DNA of 64,000 nt from Climacium dendroides (Eukaryota; Streptophyta; Bryopsida; Hypnales; Climaciaceae): positions 30,008,001 to 30,072,000 of the forward strand of contig OX467082.1 in the NCBI GenBank assembly GCA_950106755.1. Direction: 5' to 3'. Numbering within the stretch: position 1 is the stretch's first letter; every line of letters begins with the position of its first letter. The translations under genes were made by a program, and so were the position numbers. Positions 22,330 to 33,400 of this stretch are shown one piece after another. The notes under the pieces are model-generated. The model had not been told where the DNA came from, did not search any database, and saw nothing but the letters and a program-made list of their open reading frames with translations.

Positions 22330-22616
22330 GACCACATGGTCTAAACTATAAAAGTGCCATTTAGGACAGGTATACATTTCAAGATGTGTGGTTTAAACTA
22401 TAAGAGTGCTATTTAGGACAAATATGCATTTAAGAATGTGTGTGTTCTAAACCATAAAAGTGCCATCTAGGATAAGCATGCATTTCAAGATGCACGGTCT
22501 AAACCATAAAAGTGCCCTTTAGGATAGGTATACATTTCACAATGCGTGGTGTAAACCATAAAAGTGCTTTAGGACAAGTATACATTTCAGACCGCGTTGT
22601 CTAGACCATAAAATTG
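22330..22616. repeat. ~53-bp tandem minisatellite, about 5.5 copies
   Basis: The unit contains AAACCATAAAAGTGCCATTTA followed by GGATAGGTATACATTTCA. Five full copies and one partial copy are seen with moderate divergence. A fragment with the same motif in inverted form (GGTTTAGACCACATGGTCT and relatives) lies at about 61870-61980. Confidence 0.85.
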
Positions 22617-22770
22617 TCAAAGTTGGGGAATGGCACCATTTGATGAAATTTCCCCATTTTGGCAATTGCCTGCACAATTGCCTATACTCTTGAGTCTATT
22701 CTTGTGATTCTTCGATGAATACTCGGTCTTTGTTATGATATGGGGTTGCCTTTGTTGCCACTTCATCGTT

Positions 22771-23037
22771 GAGAGCATCCCCACCAGGGTATTCTCTATC
22801 CTCAAACTTGGGACCTCAAACTAGTCAACTTTTACTTTATAGAGATGAGACCTCGTGAGTTCTCTATATGAGCTCCAATATAGGGAATTGGGCCCAACTT
22901 TTACCGAGATCTTTATAAATTTGGAGTAGAGACTTTGTGTTGAAACTGGTGCGGTGAAATTTCTGTATCCCCATCCTCATTTGAGGTCCTCTCCCTAAAA
23001 TTTTAGGGATAGAGAACTCACTGGTGGGGATGCTCTC
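22771..23037. mobile_element. 267-bp MITE with GAGAGCATCCCCACCAG ends
   Basis: GAGAGCATCCCCACCAG at 22771 is matched by its reverse complement ending at 23037. The similarity continues inward through TTCTCTATCC and GGACCTCAAA, giving arms of about 50 bp. Ends of GAGCATCYCCA type are common among plant MITEs. No clear target-site duplication is visible, so the superfamily is open. Confidence 0.75.
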
Positions 23038-24370
23038 AGGCTGGTCATGCTCCTAAACATCCTAGCTAGAGGTAGACCTCCAGCGTCTAAAGCTAGTCCC
23101 TAAGTTAAGGATCCCGCTGCCATGAATGCCGTCAAAAATATATAAAAACGCACTGACGTTGAGGAAAACCTCAGAGTGATTTTTATTGATTCAGCTACTC
23201 TTTCGCTTGGATTTCAAGATGCTGCCACGTACTGTAGATCTCCAGCTCTTACCATTCTGTCCCTCTTGATCGATCAGTCTACGATCGAAGGAAAGCAGTG
23301 CTGTTAATTAGTACGAGTTCACTCGACCACAAAATTGCCTAGCTTAGTCGATCTTTCAATTTCAAGCGCTCGGAATCTTAATACTCTACATGTGGCTCCT
23401 CTGAAAGTTCTAACAACCGTCTCTCCAGAAAATATCATTTATGTCTTTGCTGATCGAGCCAATGCAGAGTGCAGCACCCAATGCAGTCGTCTCACTGTTC
23501 TTTTCTTCATGATACTAGGTAGATCAGACGACGAAGAGGATTCACCCGCCAGCTAGTGGCTAATAATTGTTTGTTTCAAAACTGTTTTAAGGCTTGGTTA
23601 AAGCATGTTAACCATGAGCATCTTAACTTATGTATGAGTGCGTTTGGACTGAACTTGGTATGGATTAATTGCCTCGTTTTTTCAAGGGTTTGTTGAAGGT
23701 AGATGGTCAGAGGTATCCCTGTGGTTCGATTAACGGACTATTGAATGTTGCTCAGCGCATATTACGCATGCATCAGGAGAGAGATGTGAACTCAACGCAT
23801 TAGACATTTCTCCATCTCGTCTTCATATTCGAGCGCATCCGTTGTTTTCTCGGACAATTGACTGTTGTTTACTATCGATGAAAGCGATCTGTCGAACTAG
23901 GAGCAAATAAACGTCGACGGAAGTTCAATACTAGTCTTTTATAGTGGCTGATAAGAACTGAATTCTTTCTCATCCTCAGCTTTTCATCAGGTGAACGCAC
24001 CTCAAGGCTTTCCTAACCGTTTATCGAGCATTTCTGTGAGCCAGCATTTTCAGATGATCTTGATGTTGTTCACAAGTACGAACCGTTGATTTTTCTCACA
24101 TGCCTAGCCTGTTGTTGAAGATGGCCATTTCATTAACAAATCGTGTAGAGCAACTTCAATATCTAGGATGATGGATTTTGGCATTCTTAAAGTAATCAAG
24201 ACCGTTAGTGGACACAAAAATCCAAAGTCCATTGCTAGATATGAGAGGACAACCATATTGAGTCACATGGCGTCATAGAATGCGGCTAGAAAATAGTGAT
24301 GGTCTTCACTGTAGTTATTTTGGCCTTGTTCATCGTGAAATGGAGTACTTGTGAAGAAAATGCTCTCGCA
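23038..24370. other. Spacer of mixed composition
   Basis: GC content is higher than in flanking repeats and short open frames occur (for example about 23335-23556), but nothing is recognisable. It may be upstream sequence of the decayed coding-like stretch that follows. Confidence 0.3.
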
Positions 24371-25510
24371 ATTTCGATATTCGTCCACACCTGTCTCAAG
24401 CTTGTCCACAAGAAATCAGAGGTAGTGCTGGAGAGTTTTCTTCTAGTTCTACTGTGTCAGAGTTAGCTGAGGATGGAGTTGGTAATCCTAATAAGTTCTT
24501 GGAAGAAGAGTTGTGCTTTAATCCTGGGCTTTAATAATTTGATAGGTTCTTGTATGGTGATCCGATAGAGCTCTATAATTCTAGTGTAGAAAATCTTTTG
24601 GACTCTGCCCATTCTTTTGGAAGAGATCGAATCTTTTCTTCGAACAGGCAGTTAATCCTGTACGTGCAGGAAATCCTGACGACATTCCGCAGTCTATTCC
24701 AGCTGAGCGTCTCACTGGTGGTTCATTCGGTTCAGAAGAACACGTTCTTCCTTGTTCTTCAGATTCGGTTCTTGTGGAGCCTCGTTGCACCGCTCAGCCT
24801 GTTGATCGCCTCTCTAGAGCGGATAAGAATTTCTTGGTCGCCTTAAAAAAGGCGTCGTGACAGTGGACATTCATTTGCTCATCCTACATCAAGAAGTCCA
24901 GTGCATCCTCAGCCTTCAATCTATCCACGTCCTCGTGCATCCGTTCCATCGTCTGTTACTCATGCTCTATCTAGATGACAGAGTTAAGAGAGGGAGAGTT
25001 TCTTTTTCAGAAGGCGGGCGGGTACGCAGCCCGCCTTCTGAAAAGTATGAGGAGCTCAAGAGATATCAAGTACTTTCCAAGGTTGTTTTGGTTAAAGAAG
25101 ATTTCATTGATTGCCTGTGTTACTGATGAGAGTGGTGTGGTGAATGTAGCCGCTTCTCATCTTCTACTAAACAAAAACACTTGCTGCTAATCCTGTCCCC
25201 ACTAGTTATGGAGTTCAACTACCTTCGCTTGTATCTCTCTCTGAGCAAGCAATTCGGGTAGCAGTTCTTCCAATCGTTACGTGATTTTATTTATTTTTTA
25301 TATCTTTATCTTTGATATTTTGTCCTTGATGCATGACTTGTTCATTTCACATTTAAATTGTTAATTATCGAGGAAGAATTGCGTTGAGTTTAGTGCTTGG
25401 TTTTATTGAATTTGAGTTCTCAACTACTGTTTCTCTATTACAGGATCCTTGATTCTGGAGCTGGTGGAGCATGGAGCTGATGGAGCTGGGAGACAGAGGA
25501 TCTAGTGTAA
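24370..25510 (+). pseudogene. Decayed coding-like region of unknown family
   Basis: Protein-like stretches follow one another in changing frames. Around 24420-24530: serine-rich, ending EEELCFNPGL then a stop. Around 24550-24620: FLYGDPIELYNSSVENLLDS. Around 24650-24850: NPDDIPQSIPAERLTGGSFG, then a stretch ending KNFLVALKK. Around 24855-24975: a Pro/Ser/His-rich part. Around 25040-25120: SEKYEELKRYQVLSKVVLVK. Shifts occur near 24630 and at an A6 tract near 24846. Near 25441, TTACAG precedes a short frame ending in TAG at about 25505, which looks like a last exon. I do not recognise the parent; it could be a host gene or a transposon capsid-type gene. Confidence 0.35.
25004..25044. repeat. 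Perfect 16-bp inverted repeat (GC-rich hairpin)
   Basis: TTTTCAGAAGGCGGGC (25004-25019) and its exact complement GCCCGCCTTCTGAAAA (25029-25044) flank a 9-base loop. This is the strongest short hairpin seen in the window and interrupts the coding-like sequence. Confidence 0.9.
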
Positions 25511-26509
25511 AAATGTATAGTTTTGTAATTGTAGCCTACACTTGTAGGATGTGCAATACAGTGGCATTGCTTTCTCGAAGTTTTTTAACAGTATTCTTCA
25601 AGTTCTGTGGCAGCCATGTGTAATAGGAGAATCGGATGCAATAGGGGTAGAAGTATTGCAGACAATGTCAAAAGTAGAGATCTGTATCAATAATAGAGAG
25701 CACGCTGACCCCTTCTAATATCAAGAATACCTTTTTTATTTCAGAAAATTACACAATTAAGCCATGCACTTCAGTGGCGAGCAGTAAACTGGAAGGCACG
25801 TGAAGTCAATACCGTTTCAGAATTCAGATGTGCGGTTCACAGCGATCCATCAGTAAACAGAAACATTACAAATTGGAAAGGGATCTGAAGTTATTTTCGC
25901 TCACTCTCGGGTCATTAATTAACGCAATGATCCCCATTCCTGACCACCAGATCCTCCCAAATCTCATAATTCGAAATCAGAAAGATTCTGAAGTTAGGAA
26001 CAGAGAATTCTACATAACAGAATCTCGAACATGTAAAGAACAAGAAAATGAGGTTATTGGGAAAACTTGCCAACGACGTGCTACAGAATGAATGAAACCA
26101 GGTGATCTCTACATTTCAAATCAGCCTGCACTAACCTGTTGAATTACAAATCTTAAGGAGGTAGAAGAATTGCTGGGGGGGAATGAAACTTGAGACGATT
26201 CCCAGTTCGCGCGGGAACCTTTCTGTTCCCGAACCTCACAAAAGATTGACTGGGACGATGAAAATGTTCACCATAAAAATTTTAAAATGTCGGGGGAGAG
26301 AACAGTTCTTAGATCATCAGAAACCAGCGATATTAGACCTCCGCCTTGGCCACATGAAATAGCTTGACCAAATGTTGAACCAAATCTGAGGAACATGAAA
26401 GGGTTGGGTAGCCAAGTAAATGGATCAAGTTGAAACTTGCCTTGGGGATGCTAGTCCTTGCCAAGTGTCTTTGCAAGTCGAAATTTCAGATATTATCAAC
26501 CATCCTACA
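25511..26509. other. Convergent spacer, 3' of AARE
   Basis: No gene recognised. It should contain the 3' UTR and polyadenylation region of the minus-strand AARE gene (towards lower coordinates from 26510). No poly-T tract diagnostic of a retrocopy tail is seen directly after the AARE stop. Confidence 0.4.
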
Positions 26510-29086
26510 TTACTGCATGAATCTCTTCAACCAGACTCCAATGTTTAAAAAGCTTTCAAAATCCGATTGAGGTCTGTCAATAGCGTGAATATCTTCTGGG
26601 AACAGGATGACTTTGACTTCTTGTCCTCGTGCACGCAAGGCTTGCACGTACTGGAAACCATTGGAGACTGGCACTCTTCTGTCTTGTGCTCCAAGCAGAA
26701 ATAAAGTCGGTACTTTAACCTTGGAAAGGTGGGCAATGGGAGAGCACTGGTAAAGCGCAGTGAGGTCCCTCACAGAAGGTGCTTCCGAGTAGTTGAGAAG
26801 ACCCTCTTTTCCAAAAGCTTCCACATAGCACCAATCTGGAATGTCAGTGATTCCCACCATACAAGATACGTTGCACACGGGGTTTCTGGCAATAGCTGTC
26901 GTGAATCGTTCAGGTGCTTGGCCAATAAGATGTGTCGCCAGAAAGCCGCCATGAGAGCCACCCAGCACAGCAACTCGAGCAGGGTCTGCCATTCCGTTCC
27001 CAATAACCAGATCCAACGCCGCAAGCACATCCTGAACATCCTGCCGACCTACGTTACCAAGCAAAGACTGCAGAGCTTCCTCGCCAAATCCTAGGGAGCC
27101 CCTGTAGTTTACATGGAGGAGACTGAATCCCAAGGCGGAGAGGAAAGCTGCATTCTTGGAGAAGCTCGTTTGACTCACAGAATGCGGACCTCCGTGCAGT
27201 ACGACCACCAACGGAGGAATACTCTCTATCCTCACCTCATCTGTTGGAGGGTTGACGGATCCCGTTGGCGAAACAAAGATGGCCTCAAATGGTTGCCCTG
27301 AGCCTTCGGATAAAGATTTCAGAGGATCCGTCAAGGGCGCAGGAACTTGCAGCACTTCATATTTCATAGCTTGCATTGCTGATTCCACCTTCGCAGCAAA
27401 TCTGAGCGAGGGAACATTGATGGTCGACCAGCTCCATTCTTTGCCATAGTGACCTAGCTTCAAACTCTGAGGCTCAGTCGGGGAGCTCACAACTGCAACC
27501 ACGCAACTGTTTTGCATTCCAAGAAGACTCCACGAAGCGAGGGACTCAGAAGAGCTAACCGTAGTCACATTCCCATTGTCAACGTCGATAGCAAGAATCA
27601 CCTGCTGACTCCGCCAGGTTGAGGAGAGCAAGAGTGTAGCACTGTCATTCAACCAAGGGTTCGCAATGAAGTTGGAGCAATACAGACCCGGAAAGGAGCC
27701 TTCTTCCGCATGTTGCACCACCTTGACCACGTCTTTGATCTGCTTTTGACCGCTGATGATCCCGTCTGCCGGCCAGTTGATACAATGCAGCGAGTTAGTG
27801 GCATTGTGCGCTCCACTGTTGACCGCTGCTTGAGCAGACAAGAACACCAGCATCTTCCCATTTGGGCTGAACCGCGGAGAAAATGCACTACTCACGCCTT
27901 CTGTCAACTTGATAGCTACAGGCGCTGCATTGGAAGGCTCTTTCCCAGGAACAGGCGCTTCAACATGATAAAGATAGCACGGTCTATTGAAGCAATACTT
28001 CATACCCAGCTTTCGTGGCGTACTGAAGTTATCAGCGTAAGAGGACCAGCCCACAAAGACCAGCGACTGTGGAGAATCGCCTGCTTGAGGAGCCCAAACC
28101 ACTTGCCCAGCACTAACATCACTGGCAATCCCTTCGACAGCCTGCACAGCCCCGGTGCTGACATTTGCTACATAAATTACTGGTCTCCGTTTCCCTGAAT
28201 AAGACTCCCCCCAATCTTCCACCCAGTCTCCTTGGCCTTTCCAATTCCCTGGCTCCAAGGCGGCACTGCTGTTTTGACCCGACGTTGAAGCGCTCTGCCC
28301 AAAAATAGGTCGTGAAACAGCCGGCTCCTCGGCCACATATGCAACAAACTCCTCGTTCTGACTCCATGAAACCCCCTCAAACCATCCGTCTCCGTAGATA
28401 GAGCCATGCACACTCGAGGCCACAAAAATCTCCCGAAGAAGCTGTCCGGGACCCCAAATTTCAAGCTTGGTGGGCGAGGTGGCATCTTTAGGGTTTCGGA
28501 TTATCAGCACTTTGGCTCCCGAGGGAGAAGGAACAATCAAGCTCGCCCCGCTAATCTCAAACGGAAATGGTGACCAGTGGTAATCGGAGACAGGAGCGGT
28601 GGTCGTCTCGGGGATGTAGACCGTGGACAGAAAAGTCCGTTTGGCATTCGCAGGAAGATTCACCTGGCTCATGGCCACCACCACATCAAAACCACCTTCC
28701 CCTTTCCTGGACGGAATCGTCCATGCCTTGTCTATACTGGGAATTGCATAAAACGCCTGCAACAATTCAGACTCGGCCTCTGTACTAGGGTCCGTCTTCT
28801 CACCAGCAACGGGCGACATGGCTTTTCCTGACACTACTTGATCCATGGCGCAGTAGCACCTTCCCTTCTTCTTCAATGCAAACACACTTCCACCTGGTGA
28901 TGACGAGAAACGCAAACTCCTCAGCTTCGGGACCTCACACCATCCCCGCCCTTGACGCCATCTGCATCCGATCTTAGAATTCGGAGTGAGAAGCAACCTT
29001 GAGGCATGGCCGGCCACTAGAATAGCTATCGCCATAACCGATGGCCCTAGATAGGATTCATTGCAAAAAGGATGGTTGTTGGGCAC
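26510..29086 (-). CDS. AARE: Acylamino-acid-releasing enzyme (acylaminoacyl-peptidase, family S9C), intronless
   Basis: A continuous 858-residue frame. AARE is a serine peptidase that removes N-acylated (for example N-acetyl) amino acids from peptides and helps clear oxidised protein. The N-terminal half (about residues 100-600) has the length and blade-like repeats of the S9 beta-propeller. The C-terminal hydrolase carries VVVLHGGPHSV, the nucleophile motif GGSHGG (Ser about 711), LLGAQDRRVP (Asp about 802) and FPEDIHAIDRP (His about 834), so the catalytic triad is intact. Relatives are about 760-780 residues. The extra ~80 N-terminal residues are basic and Ser/Arg-rich and look like an organelle transit peptide. 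Met18 and Met81 are alternative starts; Met81 would give a cytosol-sized 778-aa form. A single exon is unexpected, since the seed-plant genes I know of are multi-exonic. Confidence 0.95.
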   Translation of the reverse strand: MPNNHPFCNESYLGPSVMAIAILVAGHASRLLLTPNSKIGCRWRQGRGWCEVPKLRSLRFSSSPGGSVFALKKKGRCYCAMDQVVSGKAMSPVAGEKTDPSTEAESELLQAFYAIPSIDKAWTIPSRKGEGGFDVVVAMSQVNLPANAKRTFLSTVYIPETTTAPVSDYHWSPFPFEISGASLIVPSPSGAKVLIIRNPKDATSPTKLEIWGPGQLLREIFVASSVHGSIYGDGWFEGVSWSQNEEFVAYVAEEPAVSRPIFGQSASTSGQNSSAALEPGNWKGQGDWVEDWGESYSGKRRPVIYVANVSTGAVQAVEGIASDVSAGQVVWAPQAGDSPQSLVFVGWSSYADNFSTPRKLGMKYCFNRPCYLYHVEAPVPGKEPSNAAPVAIKLTEGVSSAFSPRFSPNGKMLVFLSAQAAVNSGAHNATNSLHCINWPADGIISGQKQIKDVVKVVQHAEEGSFPGLYCSNFIANPWLNDSATLLLSSTWRSQQVILAIDVDNGNVTTVSSSESLASWSLLGMQNSCVVAVVSSPTEPQSLKLGHYGKEWSWSTINVPSLRFAAKVESAMQAMKYEVLQVPAPLTDPLKSLSEGSGQPFEAIFVSPTGSVNPPTDEVRIESIPPLVVVLHGGPHSVSQTSFSKNAAFLSALGFSLLHVNYRGSLGFGEEALQSLLGNVGRQDVQDVLAALDLVIGNGMADPARVAVLGGSHGGFLATHLIGQAPERFTTAIARNPVCNVSCMVGITDIPDWCYVEAFGKEGLLNYSEAPSVRDLTALYQCSPIAHLSKVKVPTLFLLGAQDRRVPVSNGFQYVQALRARGQEVKVILFPEDIHAIDRPQSDFESFLNIGVWLKRFMQ

Positions 29087-30410
29087 AAACTTACAAAGAA
29101 GACGGGAGAATTCTCCCGAGATTAATAGATATTGTCCTCCGGTTCTGCTTGGTGAAATCTTGGCAAAATGTTCAACCTTATTAGCGATGAATGGCGCCCG
29201 GCTTCCAGTGGGCTAACCCTAATATGACCTCTGGATCTTCTGATTCTTATCCTCTCCGACGCAGGCAGCGTGTTTCAACCAAATTCTTTCGTGAGTGAGC
29301 TCGCACTTTCTCGCAACTGAACCAAACGAATGAAATCAGATGCAAAAATCAAATGAATGAATGAAACTCCAATATCAACCACCCTTTTCTTTAGAGTTTT
29401 TTAGGTCAGTCTCCCGACCACCTCGAATCATGCAAATAACTACCGACCTTCTCGATTCTTTCAAGACGAAGACTCACAGACTGATCAACTTACAGCGTCA
29501 GAATTTCATAGCCGACACCGACGATTCACGAGGTGAAAAGAGAAATTGCAGAAACAGAAACGAAACCCAAAAAATTTGATTGCAAGCAGACATACCAACA
29601 GAAATGTGGCAGTCAAGCAGCTTCGGAATCGTAACTGCTCCAGCGATGAAAGAAATTGGAGAGAGGTCGGCCGCCGGCAGAGGGATACAAAAATAGCCGA
29701 ATCTTCGAGCACCACAGGAAAGCTCGATATCTGCAGAATTTCTGGACCTTCAAATCCTCTCCATCGGTAGCGAATACAGTTCGGTTCTGGAATCCGAACA
29801 CGGAAATATGTACAGTGCCAATCAACAGGGTCGCATATTGAACAGCTTACATGCAAACAGTAGTCCACGATAACTCCAAGCCGGCAGGCCTTAGGAGCAT
29901 CCAGCAGATTTCAACGGGTATTCAAAGGGTATCGATCGGTTTACTATTGCTGAGTGTATTACGCGGGTATCAATTTTACATTGCGAGGGCATTATGCGGG
30001 TATCAGTTCAGGTATTGCAAGGCTTGGGAGGACATAACGTTGTCATGAAATCGTCTCTTCTGTAAATTGGCATTTTATTTCTCATATTAACATTCCAAAT
30101 TTTGTGCGATTTGGGGAATAAGCTTGTGTGCATAGATGGAGTAAAAATCACAATTAGGTGTTATTTTTGCCTTGTAGATAAATGGAAATCATTAGTATTT
30201 AAAAATAAAATAAAAGAATTTGGAGAATTTTTATATTTTTTGTGATTTATTGAAGTCAAGACTAAAAGAAACTTTAAAGTGTTCATTAGGTGCATATTTG
30301 AAGAGCCTTGGAAAAGATCCCAAATCATTTATTACAAGCTAATTACTTTGCAATTATGAAGTGCCATTTGTAAAGTAGGAGCCGTTCAAAGTGAAGTCAT
30401 GTTGGTGACA
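29087..30410 (-). promoter_or_regulatory. AARE upstream region
   Basis: Moderately GC-rich to about 30.05 kb, then AT-rich. It should contain the AARE promoter and 5' UTR, but no TATA box was convincing. A short imperfect tandem repeat around GCGGGTATCA lies at about 29949-30025. Short overlapping frames on both strands were judged non-coding. Confidence 0.4.
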
Positions 30411-33400
30411 TTATTATTTTTTAATATTTAATTTTTAATTCTTTTTACACGAATGAACAAAATTCATTGCAAAGAGAAGAGTACAAAACCACCAACTACC
30501 CCAAATTGATACAATAAGTATTCGAGAGGCCCGGCAAAACAGGCGCAATATAAGAGGGGCTATATATGAGGCTCTATTTAGCTACACCATTGAGAATGGA
30601 ATAACCTCTCAAGCACGTCAAAGGCCCTCGGGGGGTGGGGGGTGGAAAAGGAAACCATGGAAGGGCCCAGTGGGGGCACTTGGGTTGCTTTGCTTTCATT
30701 CATGCGAAGACTTTGAAGCTGCATCTATGTCACGTAAAGGATGCCATAAGATTCTTTTGAGTTGCCTGAGAGTGCTTTCCTAACTTTTTGACATGCATCC
30801 ACTTAGCCCTCCTATAGTCAAGCATTCCACTCCAAATCTGATGAAGGAACTTTTCAATAGGCCATATTTGGTTATTGAAGACTAAGTCATTTCTTTGCAA
30901 CTAAACAGACCACATCACTATCGTGCAAAGTTCTAGCCATATTCTTTTAACATGGTTGAATTTGCGCGGGATGGGTATAGAGAAGATACCCTACGTCCAA
31001 GTAAGTGGGCACCATGACTTTTTGTTGTCTTTTCCTTCAATTATGATATTTAGTATATGTATGGCCCATTGCTATGCATGTTGTGCATCCCGGCACTCTC
31101 CAAAACGATATAAGATTGTCACTTTAGAGTGAAGTTCCTTGGAAGTGCCTTAGCCCATTTTTGTATAATAGAATTGGGAACTGCGTGTTCATGTCTAAGT
31201 AGCTTGCGCCCCAATTTTGTAGAATAATTGAGGAAGGGCATGTTTTCACCATCAGTATTCCACTCAATTTTTTGTGGGTCCCTCTCTAATCGATTGATAC
31301 GTCTATAGAAGAATAAGATTTGGATTTTTTTAGACCCCTTGTGGGTTGAGATGACGCATATTCTATGGAAATGTTTGATTTGTAGAGCGCCTCCCAAGAG
31401 GACCCTCCCTTTGGTGAGGGGCTTGAAAATGCAAGACATGGATAACACCCCAAATCCCAGAATGTTTGGTGCAAAGGGCCATGCGGTGGCGGATAGGCTA
31501 ATGTGGGCAAAGCTTCCTTAAGGGACTTAGAGGACTAAGCATGATAGGTAGTCTTGTAATCCTATGAACCAACCAATCCATTCATCATCTAGGGCGCGTG
31601 GAAAGATGCCAATTAGGAGCTTGCTCCAATGTACCTCAAGTAATCTCGACACTGCCAAACAAACAGTCCTTCATCCTCAAGCAAGCTGAAATTTGTTTCA
31701 TCTTCTTGGGGAGTCAGTAGTCTATTACCTACTAGGGCATCTTTGATTTTCTTCAAGCCTCTCATGTACAGTTGTATTGCCCTGGCTTTCAAAAATCCCG
31801 AACCAATGATTGGAATGAAGGATAACCACCAAAGTGATTTGGCTTCCACTTCCTCGGGTGATGCTGGCTGGATCTGGACAATCTTGTGGCAGAGTTTTTC
31901 CATGAGGTACCTACCATGTTCTACACCTTGAAGCCTTTATATAACTAGAATTTCGGGAGGGTAAAGAATTCCAAGCTAGAGGTCCAACAACCACTCACAT
32001 AAGGTTGAAAATGGTTAAGTCAGTGCCTTAGAAGATGGTGGAGGTTGGAATCGCTTGGTTCAACTACCTCGATAATTCATTTGCTCATGAGGGCAACGAA
32101 GGCATCTCGGAGGTTGACCAAGTTGATTCCACCATCTTTATAGTTCTAGAAACATTGAATCCATGTTACTTTCATAGGAGCTTTGTAAAGGGAGCCTAAC
32201 CACATGAAATTCATAGTGGTGGCTAATACCTTTTTAATCCCAGCTAGTATTCCTCCCCAAGATTGAAGCAAAGAAGAACATAGACGAGAGGAGAATCTAG
32301 TTCACTATAACGCCCTTCCTAGTGGAATTGATATTTGCCGTGCTCTAATGTTGGATTTTGTTGAAGGTCCTCTCTAGGAGAAATTCGTCAACTAAACCAA
32401 AGGACATTCATTCCAAATGGAGTCCCGAGTAACTTACTCACTTCTTCTGTATTTACCCACACAATTTGTAATTGGTGGATCCATGGCGATCAATTCTTTT
32501 GTTCATTGTTGCTCCAATATCCTTGCAATTTGGCCTGGTTAAGAATTAGTCTTGAGGCATTACAAAAGCTTTCAATGGTGGCTATCGCATTTTTGGCGGA
32601 TGTTTCTTCCCCTAGGAGGGTAAAAGATGTATCATCAATAAATTGTGCTACTAGTTGTTGCTTTGTTTTATCTAGAAGGATAATGCCTTTGATCCTAATT
32701 ATTGTCATTCCTTGCTTCAGAGTTGCATTGAGGAATTTGGCTATAATGAGGAAGAGATATGGTGCAAGGCAGTACCCTTGCCTCATGCCTCTTCTTATTG
32801 GGAACTAGGGCGAGTGGAAGCCGTTGACTTTTACCACTACTAAGGCATCTAGAAGAAGCATTTTGGTCATGGCAATAAAGACTTGTGGAATTCCTATGGT
32901 TGACATTGCTTGCCTCAAGAAGAACAATATCAAAGGCTTTCATAAAATCTAGTTTTAGGAATATCAATGGTTGCTTGGAATGCTTTGCCCACTCAATAGT
33001 CTCATGCGTTAGCATGATGTTGTCAAGGATGAACCTAAGTGGCAAGAAGACGGATTGATCTGAGTCAATTACTTCCATGAGGATCGGCCGAGGGATCAAC
33101 TGAAGTTTAGATTGGAGAGCCTTTGCAAAGTTTTTATAGGCAATGTTGAGTAACGTTATTGGTCATCAGTTTGAGAGCCTATTCTTTTTTCCACTTTTGA
33201 AGATGAGAGTGATCAAACCTTTGGTAACACCAGGAGGTAGTTTCATTTCTTCCATCGCCTTGTTATCATGACTAGATAGTCATCTTTCATCAGGTCCCAA
33301 AACTTCTTGTAGAATTCAATGGAAATCCCGTCTGGCCCCGGGGATTTCCCAAAGCTTAGATTCTTGAAGGCACCACTTAGTTCATTTACTATGAATGGCA

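Noticed and set aside
25004..25044. Hairpin as a bacterial-style terminator or sign of bacterial DNA
   Set aside because: The window is clearly plant nuclear; there is no operon structure and no T-run function to infer in this context.
27710..28198. Open frames antisense to AARE
   Set aside because: They mirror a strongly conserved catalytic gene and have no recognisable domain.
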